DNA of 64,000 nt from Humulus lupulus (Eukaryota > Streptophyta > Magnoliopsida > Rosales > Cannabaceae), in contig NC_084793.1 in NCBI RefSeq assembly GCF_963169125.1, positions 217,522,652 through 217,586,651 of the forward strand. Direction: 5' to 3'. The stretch's first letter is position 1. Each line of letters begins with the position of its first letter. Under the pieces are notes generated by a model. It was not told the DNA's origin, did no database searches, and saw nothing but the letters and a program-made list of their open reading frames with translations. This document shows, piece by piece, positions 57,471 through 64,000 of this stretch. The position numbers and the translations under genes are program-made.

Positions 57471-57936
57471 CAATATAATTTTTTAAACAAATATTTTCTT
57501 TATTACATAAAGTTTCCTTTTTAAAAAAAAGTAAACTGCATTTTTTGAATATTTCTTTTCACACCAGCCATTACCACGAAATTTGTCAATAAAAAATATC
57601 ACAAAATATTATTTAATCGATTGACAAAAAGTCTCAAAGTCTAGAAGAGGAAAAATATATTTTATTTAAAGAAAAATCTTCTTATAAATAAAATAATATT
57701 TTTCTCATTGAATATCAACATATTTGGGCAAAATTTCAAGTAAAAAAATTGCCATAAACATATATGATGATTTTTAAAGAATTAAGACTTAAGAAAACAA
57801 ATCTGGAAAAAACAAGTTGTCACGACATATCATAAACCTGTCACCACAACTGCTTGAAACTTGTTAAAAAAAGCTTTTGAGTTATAAAATATATTATCTA
57901 TTTAAGAAAGTCAATTTAGGGTTTTACATTTTCAAA
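57471..57936. other. AT-rich stretch without recognised gene
   Basis: About 465 bp between the probable G LTR edge and the Helitron. No frame, terminal repeat or RNA gene recognised. Confidence 0.5.
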
Positions 57937-58709
57937 TCTCTTTTATACTACAACACATTAAAAGTAGAATGCATTACATTATAATAAAATATTTTATTAC
58001 ACAAAAATTGTCTAATATACAAAAAAAGTAGCAATTAATTATGATAGGAAACTATTAGTATTATTAGCCAAATCAATCCTCACCTTGCAAAGGGTTAACT
58101 ACACATGCTTTCCTTATTTTGAAGTGATACTTTTATTCATCAAGTAAGATTTTCTTGATTTTTTTAGAAAAAAAGTATTATAATAAGTACAAATTGTGTC
58201 AAGCACAATATCTGAATTAATACAGATAAGTTCTATAATTTTATTTTTACTTTTTATATGAACTCTATAATTGTATTAGTATTGGACTCAACACTTAAAG
58301 CGTCTTTTACTGAAAATAAATATAACATTTATATCTGACTTTATAACATTTGTCATATTATATTTATCAATCACAATATAATTAATGACTTATTCATTAG
58401 TTTAACATATATTGTGCAATTTTATGTACAAAAATTGATAATTTTTAATTAATATCATCATCTTCAATTAAGTGCTTCCTCTTTCTCTCTCTATTTATTT
58501 GTTTCTTGTTGTTGTTTAGAGATTTCTATTTCAACAACCTACTATTGGATAATCTCAAAATTATTAGAAGCATATTAATATTATTTCTTTTTCTTAATGT
58601 CTCAATATACTAATTAAATAAATATTTTAATCTAAATAATTATATATTCTTAATTCATCTTATCAAATTATTTTACTAAACATGTGCCAATGGCACGTGC
58701 CGACTCTAG
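57937..58709 (+). mobile_element. Non-autonomous Helitron
   Basis: 773 bp. The 5' end is TCTCTTTTATACTAC preceded by A (57936). The 3' end is CTAG (58706-58709) followed by T (58710). About 10 bp before CTAG is a hairpin GTGCC-AAT-GGCAC (58684-58696) overlapping the palindrome GGCACGTGCC. These are the standard Helitron signs (5' TC, 3' hairpin plus CTRR, insertion between A and T, no duplication). The interior has no helicase frame, so it would need an autonomous partner. Confidence 0.75.
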
Positions 58710-59444
58710 TAATTAGAAAAGCTCCAATCGTTCTAGTGTTTGGATATTCTGAAATATATATTTTTTAATGTAATTTTATTTTGGATGATATAAATAAAAT
58801 AAGAAATTCATGATTTCATTAAGACTTAAACAATTTATTTTCTTTTATAAAAGAGTTAAGAAAGTGGAGACTTGCTTCTTTTGGAAAGACTTCCAAACAT
58901 AAAAAGTGCTTATGATAAATTACATAAATATTCTCTAGAATAAGTGCTATGTTGTAAAAGTACTTTTAAAACCATGTCAAATAGGTGACATTTGGGTCTA
59001 GCTCAAGTAATTAAGTGTGTGAGTGTGTGTGAGATGAAGAGGTGATCAAGTTGCCATTGTATTAAAAAAACATGTCTAATAGGCGTAAAATATTCTTGGA
59101 CAATTGTGAGGTATAAGGTGTACCTTTTTCTATATTGCATCTAAATTGTTGATTTGAGATACAGGATCATAAGTATGAGTCATAATAATTTTTGACATAA
59201 TTTCTTATCAATGTCAATAATGAATTGTTAGAGATCAAATGAAATAGAAAAAGAAAGAGAATTTATCCTCGTCAATTATGATTTGTGATTGGTTTCCAAA
59301 GATGAAATGAAATAGAAAAAGAAGACAAAATCTATAGTGGTTCAGCCAAGAAGAAAGGGCTACATTCAAAGAGATTTTGTTATTGATTCTCTCTTTGTAT
59401 TCTTCACTTTTTTACCAACCATCAACCCTCTTTGATGGAGGCTT
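58710..59444. other. Unassigned AT-rich stretch
   Basis: Holds a weak tRNA-like motif near 58993-59050 (see findings) and two copies of GAAATAGAAAAAGAA (near 59239 and 59309). No gene supported. Confidence 0.45.
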
Positions 59445-59459
59445 CACTTCAAGAAAAAA

Positions 59460-59795
59460 TGCTTTTAATAACATCGAAAATGTGTTATCAAAACCTACGA
59501 TAACACTTTCTGATGTGTTAAGACCGACTATGTTATCATAGGTCAGGGTACTTTACATAACACTTTATCAGTGTTATACAGATGTGTTATTGTATTGTCA
59601 ACGATAACACAATTTCTGTGTTATTTTAATATATAGATAAGTGTTGAATTATGTTATTTATAGTCGATTATATAACACTTTTTTTGTGTTATACTACACT
59701 TTAGTATAACACTTTTTTTGTGTTATACTAAACTTTAGTATAACACATTATTTGTGTTATACTACACTTTAGTATAACACATGTGTTATATTAGC
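59460..59795. repeat. Subterminal repeat array of the CACTA element
   Basis: About 15 GTGTTAT/ATAACAC motifs. Three palindromic units at 59686-59712, 59720-59746 and 59754-59780 recur every 34 bp, each with stem GTGTTATACTA / TAGTATAACAC and a 5-base loop. Confidence 0.85.
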
Positions 59796-60029
59796 TTAGA
59801 GAAACATAATCTTTTTTTACTTACACAAAACTAGGAAAACAAATATGAAAGTTGAAGCCAAATAAGGTAACATAAATAGATTTTTATTAATTATTCAAAT
59901 GTAATTACAATATTTAGTCTACTAGTCTAGGCTTAAGAAATCATATTACAACATAATTTATGCCCAATTCAAATTCCTTTATCACCAAATACAAAACAAG
60001 AAATGTATACAAAAATTAGTGAAATACAT

Positions 60030-60159
60030 TCTTCCATTCTTTGCATCAATATCTCGATGGCTTTGCAGTTTCTTGAAAGTGTTATGCTTCAAAAACAGGT
60101 CAGTAAATGCCACCCTCAAGTTCTTAACCTCTCTATCTAATTCACTTGGTGTCCTTTGC
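60030..60159 (-). pseudogene. Exon fragment, possibly HUB/BRE1-like
   Basis: After the acceptor CTTGCAG (60160-60166) one frame reads RTPSELDREVKNLRVAFTDL, then LQSHRDIDAKN, a coiled-coil sequence that reminds me of plant HUB1/HUB2 (BRE1-like histone H2B ubiquitin ligases). The gene assignment is from memory and tentative; what is seen is a conserved-looking coiled-coil exon on the same strand as the other fragments. Confidence 0.4.
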
Positions 60160-60271
60160 CTGCAAGATCCTAGAAAATGGAGTAGGATCCACCAAAAACT
60201 GAGATAAGTCTACAAATCAGTGCTTGAAGTATCATACAAAAATAAAACTGTAAAACCCACATAGCTCTTAC

Positions 60272-60362
60272 CATTTTCTGAAAGTTTTTTCAAGACTACA
60301 GTATGTATTCCATCTTTTAGATACCACAAATTGTCAACAGCAGCAACTAAATTACTTGTAAC
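60272..60362 (-). pseudogene. Exon fragment next to the coiled-coil exon
   Basis: Reads VAAVDNLWYLKDGIHTVVLK, then KLSEN, and ends at the donor AATG|GTAAGAG (60272/60271). Probably from the same gene as 60030-60159 (HUB-like, tentative), but the exon phases of the two do not match, so something is missing between them. Confidence 0.4.
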
Positions 60363-60689
60363 TAAACTATACTAAATTGCTATGACTAGAATGATAGTAA
60401 ATGTAAAAGCAAATATTACATCCTTATGTTAAATTCAAGACTCTAGTGATTGACCTTAAATTAAAGAGTCATAAAAGAGATTCAAAGAAATAGAAGACCT
60501 TATTGAAAACCCAAATTTCACCACTAATGTTTCAAATGCTAATTAAATAAAATTTACAAAGGAACAATGCTGCATAAATATCATAAATATCCAGTTTTGA
60601 CATTAGACTCCAAATATCATAAATTCAAATTTATATAAGAGGATTAGTTAAAGCCAAAGCTTTACAACCTTAATTAACAATCAGAATAC

Positions 60690-60779
60690 CTTCAAGACAG
60701 ACTGCTTATTAGCTTTCTGAATGTGAATATTGGCAAGGAGAAGAATTAGATGTTCCCTCTGGTTGGCAACATTGCCTTC
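60690..60779 (-). pseudogene. Callose synthase exon fragment
   Basis: Acceptor TAACCAG, donor GAAG|GTATTC. The 30 codons read EGNVANQREHLILLLANIHI, then QKANKQSVLK. GNVANQREHLILLLANxHIR is the signature near the N-terminus of plant callose synthases (GSL/CalS). Only this exon is present; upstream of its acceptor lies MOR1-like sequence, so the fragment stands in a foreign context. Confidence 0.72.
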
Positions 60780-60863
60780 CTGGTTAGAAAACACATTATG
60801 AAAATTCAGAGAAGCATCAAAATATGAGCAATGCAGAAGAAAATAGCTAAAACAAGAAGTTAC

Positions 60864-61022
60864 CTTTGTAAGTTTTATCAAACATTTAACAACCAGATCA
60901 GAGAACTTCTGATTTCTGACAGCAAATGTCTCATTTGATGCAGGTGAGGGCCACCTTGAAGGATCTAATGGACGTAAGAGATTGATGAGAACAACAAAGG
61001 ATGAAGTTCGATATGCATTATC
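60864..61022 (-). pseudogene. MOR1: MOR1 fragment, third exon
   Basis: Acceptor TTTACAG, donor AAAG|GTAACTT. Reads DNAYRTSSFVVLINLLRPLD, PSRWPSPASNE and FSDLVVKCLIKLTK, matching the C-terminal region of plant MOR1/GEM1, the XMAP215-type microtubule-organising protein. The frame is clean. The next MOR1 exon is not found to the left; callose synthase sequence comes instead. Confidence 0.85.
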
Positions 61023-61124
61023 CTGTAAAGTTGAATAACAAATCAGACTAAAATAAAACATGCGAGTCAAGATAAGAATAAATGAAAAGAAAAAGAGGGA
61101 AGAAATGAAATGGCAAGTCTTAAC

Positions 61125-61283
61125 CAGAATCTTTAGCATCAGAACATTCAAAGCTTTTAAAAGCTGGCTGCCATCATCCATATGTGGAACTCTCTCATCC
61201 AACAGCCATAGAAGGAGCTCAGTAATTAGACTATCAAGAGTGCTTTCCTTGACAGCATAAGCCAGTCTCTTGTTTTGAAATGT
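61125..61283 (-). pseudogene. MOR1: MOR1 fragment, second exon
   Basis: Acceptor GATTTTTAG, donor TCTG|GTTAAG. Reads TFQNKRLAYAVKESTLDSLI, TELLLWLLDERVPHMDDG and SQLLKALNVLMLKIL, a near-perfect plant MOR1 sequence with 53 uninterrupted codons. Good conservation implies recent capture or lingering constraint. Confidence 0.87.
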
Positions 61284-61406
61284 CTAAAAATCAATTAGAA
61301 TTTTACATCAACTACTTAGGTTTATAGTAAGGTATATAAAAAAATGGAAAAAACAGAGTACAGTGTTAGCATTAAGACATTCAACAACAACATACACCAA
61401 ACTTAC

Positions 61407-61539
61407 CTGCATGAGGGTGTTGAGAACATATTTACAAGATCTAGATGATGCTCCTGTCAAGCTGAGCCTCTAATACCTTGGAAGTACTGGGCCAGAGACA
61501 GATCGTGTAACCTCTCCACTTTGCTCTGCTACACCCAAT
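61407..61539 (-). pseudogene. MOR1: MOR1 fragment, first exon with internal deletion
   Basis: Acceptor TATTATAG, donor GCAG|GTAAGT. Reads LGVAEQSGEVTRSVSGPVLP, RY, a TAG, then RLSLTGASSRSCKYVLNTLM. In intact MOR1, as I recall it, roughly 80-100 residues lie between the PVLPR region and SLTGASSRSC. Their absence, with the stop at the join, indicates a deletion of exon and intron material. Confidence 0.78.
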
Positions 61540-62282
61540 CTATAATAAATAAAAATAAATAAAAGTTCAAAGTTAGTAGTCTAATAGGCTTGTATAAAAG
61601 GACTCTCTAGATCCTGGTGATGAATTTTTTTAGCTATAAAAATAAAGTAAATGTCCTCAAACAAGTTCAAAAATATTGGATGCAATGCAACAATTTGAAA
61701 ACCAAATAAGTGCAGCCCAACAGCAGGAATACTACAAAGAGCTCTACAACAGATTCTTTCAAAGATTATATATATTTTGGTGGCTGATATCAATAAGAGC
61801 TCTACAACAGATTCTTTCAAAGATTATATCTGTATTAGTGCCTATCAAATTGGTACCATGCTATTACTAATGCTAGTTAAGGACCTTAAAATTGGTTGAA
61901 TCACAATATTAAACAATTTAGAATGGCTTATCAGATGACTAGAGTTCAAAACTTTTCCATGTTCAAATAAACAACTGGGATTATCTGGAGAAGGAAAGTC
62001 AGCAGCAAACAAATTTTCGTTTGAAAAACCATGCTCTACATAATTATATAATCAGAATCTTTTCTTTAAAATCGATACGTTTAGCAAGAAGAGTAATACT
62101 TTATCTTCTCAGTCATCCTACAAAATTTAAAAAAGAACTACAAAGAGCAGTTGTGGGGGTCTAAAGCAATTGCATAAAATAGAGTACATGGGTCTCTTTA
62201 CATACACCAGGTTAAACTTTGAAAGACAGTGTTACTTATTAACAGGTATATAGATAAGTTCATAAAGAGCAAGACCAATCAC

Positions 62283-62435
62283 CTGAAATCCATGTACTAA
62301 GAGTAACTGAATTACTTCAGTCCCAATTCTTTTAACAACGCTTTTTGTGCCAGTGATATCTAAAAAGCACTTCAATGCTCCACTAAATGTTGTATCATCT
62401 ACAGAACCATTAGACCTACGAGTATGGACAGAAGA
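62283..62435 (-). pseudogene. SNI1: SNI1 fragment, exon g
   Basis: Acceptor ATATTGCAG, donor TTTCAG|GTGATT. 51 codons: SSVHTRRSNGSVDDTTFSGA, LKCFLDITGTKSVVKRIGT and EVIQLLLVHGFQ. Matches the C-terminal part of SNI1, a negative regulator of systemic acquired resistance that acts with the SMC5/6 complex. The last SNI1 exon was not found to the left (61560-62280), where MOR1 pieces begin instead. Confidence 0.82.
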
Positions 62436-62638
62436 CTGCAATATCGAATGATACAAGGTAAATAAGAATATTAGCAATGAGTAAAAAAATTGCTTTATGA
62501 TTACAACAAAATAACACTTTAGGACAACAATAACAAACTACAGCAATGACCATGGAAAAAAGTTCTTTGGTCAATATATGTGAAGTCTTATCATTGGTTG
62601 ACTACTTTGTTCTTTCAACATTCCAAGAAGTCACTTAC

Positions 62639-62704
62639 CTTTCCCACATATTTCCAAAAGTACTGCACAACAATTTCAAGCTTCCATTTAGGTTCATCGT
62701 ATAC
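62639..62704 (-). pseudogene. SNI1: SNI1 fragment, exon f
   Basis: Acceptor TTTTGCAG, donor GAAAG|GTAAGTG. 22 codons, VYDEPKWKLEIVVQYF then WKYVGK, equivalent to the conserved DDPKWKLEIVLQYL segment of SNI1. Confidence 0.82.
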
Positions 62705-63082
62705 CTGCAAAACATCCTCAGGATTTGCGGAGTGACCATGTTTTTGGCAAATTATATATTTTTACACAGAAAAATAACTACAAATTCATCATATATAAAA
62801 CCATAAAACAGGGGAAACAAACCGGGGAAAATTCATTGTTTAGAAGTTAGATGAAATCTTATTTGTTCCTAAACCAGTAAGAAAATTATTGTAGAGCCAT
62901 CAAATATTATAACCCACAATTTGTAACCATAAGAAAGTTAAAAAAAACAATACATAAAATTGATTTTGGGCAAAAGAGCTGTCTCAACACTTTAGAGATT
63001 TATATTTTATACCATGCGCGCATAGGAACATAAACTATGTTGAAAAATGGCCTGAAAAAATGCAGGAAGTGGAGATGATTAC

Positions 63083-63152
63083 CTGAAGAAAAGGGTGGAA
63101 AATATCCTTATTATAAGTAAGCTCATCTACAATTAGCTCCACCATCAGAGTC
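63083..63152 (-). pseudogene. SNI1: SNI1 fragment, exon e
   Basis: Acceptor ATACAG, donor CTTCAG|GTAATC. Reads TLMVELIVDELTYNKDIFHP then FLQ; continues in phase into exon f. Confidence 0.82.
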
Positions 63153-63246
63153 CTGTATCATATTTTTTGGTTTTTTTTTTAATTATTATAAGAGTATTAT
63201 ATAAAAGAGCTGAAAAAATAATTTTGTAAAGAGAGCTACTGTATAC

Positions 63247-63317
63247 CTGACACCATCAGCTCTTGTAGTAGAACCTTCCTTATTTTCTTTCTTCTTAGAT
63301 GTATCTAGCTCCATAAT
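63247..63317 (-). pseudogene. SNI1: SNI1 fragment, exon d
   Basis: Acceptor ATATTTAG, donor TCAG|GTATAC. Reads IMELDTSKKKENKEGSTTRA then DGVR, the IMELDTSKKK...DGVRT region of SNI1. Confidence 0.82.
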
Positions 63318-63402
63318 CTAAATATCGTGTAAAACTAAAAATCAGTGACTCAAATGAAACTGGCTCAAAACAATACAAATCGACTTCTCATGGGGGACTT
63401 AC

Positions 63403-63608
63403 AATTGTGAGAAATTTTTGCATAGCGCATTCTTTCCAACCTCAAATAAAGCAACTATCACAGCTGTATCACAACTTTTAGCTTATTTTTCTTCAGAAAT
63501 TTCTGGATGTAATTCATCATCATTAAATGCAACAGAACTCTGGTACAGTTGACACATAAAATTTAAACAATCCTTCACAAAGTTTTTGTAGTTTATTTTA
63601 CGTGATCC
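63403..63608 (-). pseudogene. SNI1: SNI1 fragment, exon c, with stop and frameshift
   Basis: Acceptor CTACTGCAG, donor AATT|GTAAGT. First part GSRKINYKNFVKDCLNFMCQ matches SNI1. A TAA at 63483-63485 follows PEISEEK, then VALFEVGKNAL and a 1-base shift before QKFLTI. The exon cannot be read through as it stands, which marks the copy as a pseudogene unless the true splice sites differ. Confidence 0.75.
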
Positions 63609-63725
63609 CTGCAGTAGAAGATTAGCTTCAAACATAAGAGCCATGCTGCAGTAAAAATCACTTTGAAAATAGCACATCAACAAGAATAAATCCCTTCATT
63701 ATTCTTTTCTTAAGATAGTACATAC

Positions 63726-63775
63726 CAAAAGCATGTTAAGCAAAGACTCTTTCAAATGCGCCCAGCTCATGAGAC
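63726..63775 (-). pseudogene. SNI1: SNI1 fragment, exon b
   Basis: Acceptor TTTACAG, donor TTTTG|GTATGT. Reads LMSWAHLKESLLNMLL, equivalent to NWSLLKESFLNLLL of SNI1. Confidence 0.8.
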
Positions 63776-63858
63776 CTGTAAACAACAGTGATTTACAGCT
63801 TAAGAATGTAGCCATGGAGTTAAATCCATAAAACCATACATACAATCATATGAACTAC

Positions 63859-63935
63859 CTTCATATGCACTATTGCGCGGTACAAAATCACTTTCAAGAA
63901 TGTTGACAAGATATTGAAATAATAACAGGTTTCTC
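63859..63935 (-). pseudogene. SNI1: SNI1 fragment, exon a (most upstream in window)
   Basis: Donor TGAAG|GTAGTT at 63859/63858. Reads NLLLFQYLVNILESDFVPRN then SAYEG, equivalent to LFKYLAHVLKLDFTPRN of SNI1. The acceptor is uncertain (around 63935). Upstream exons would lie beyond 64000. Confidence 0.75.
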
Positions 63936-64000
63936 AGGGATTACACAAAAAAAAAAGGACTGTAATAAACAACATAGAGTTAAAGAAGCATGCTAGTATT

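Larger units (their letters stand above)
59445..64000. mobile_element. CACTA-type DNA transposon, left end and gene-fragment cargo; right end outside window
   Basis: CACTTCAAGAAAAAATGCTT at 59445 matches the usual plant CACTA terminus CACTACAAGAAAAA with one change. The next 330 bp contain about 15 copies of GTGTTAT/ATAACAC in both orientations, the expected subterminal transposase-binding array. To the right, minus-strand exons from several unrelated plant genes follow with introns. No transposase seen. No matching inverted terminus appears before 64000, so the extent is an inference. Confidence 0.6.

Noticed and set aside
62546..62806. 86-codon plus-strand frame over SNI1 exon f
   Set aside because: Antisense shadow of the SNI1-like exon and its introns.

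Overview
The window is plant nuclear DNA, almost certainly from a eudicot. Long AT-rich stretches are packed with LTR retrotransposons of the Ty3/gypsy (chromovirus and Tat-type) and Ty1/copia groups, and the right end holds plant-specific gene pieces resembling SNI1, MOR1 and callose synthase. The LTR style vaguely suggests hop or Cannabis, but I cannot assign a species. I see no rRNA, tRNA or CRISPR array and no certainly intact host gene.

Bases 1-52362 are one nested pile. The oldest layer is a minus-strand copia element, G, whose gag and protease pieces lie at 27169-28703 and 51878-52362. Two elements sit in G. Gypsy element A (minus, from beyond the left edge to 27168) has its 5' LTR at 23061-27168 and its 3' LTR at 1-1298. 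Copia element E (plus) spans 28704-51877 with target duplication AAATA. A is split inside gag by gypsy element B (minus, 5179-19142). B is split inside its integrase gene by gypsy element C (plus, 8444-17660, duplication ATCGA). A also carries a solo LTR of its own family (20669-22628) inside an extra ORF between primer site and gag, and an unrelated solo LTR (23899-26058) in its 5' LTR. E carries a solo LTR of the A family (30574-32494) in its 5' LTR and a complete Tat-type gypsy element F (39192-50721, duplication ATATG) in its 3' LTR. When each insertion is mentally removed with one duplication copy, the interrupted host frames or LTRs run on, which supports the layering.

F encodes gag, protease, RT, RNase H, a second RNase H and integrase on the plus strand. 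On the minus strand downstream of pol it has a four-exon gene with phase-compatible GT-AG introns, interrupted by only three C-to-T-type stops.

Right of G's gag come a probable G 5' LTR with two further solo LTRs (53179-55034 and 55231-57421) and a small non-autonomous Helitron (57937-58709). From 59445 rightwards is a CACTA-type terminus with dense subterminal repeats. It is followed on the minus strand by spliced fragments resembling a HUB/BRE1-like gene, callose synthase, MOR1 and SNI1. This looks like a gene-capturing CACTA element whose other end lies outside the window.

Three LTR families here (A, B, and C with its solo relative) each carry a cluster of short perfect or near-perfect palindromes, with a different core in each family. 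This, the extra ORF of A, the antisense gene of F and the chimeric CACTA cargo are the observations most worth following up.
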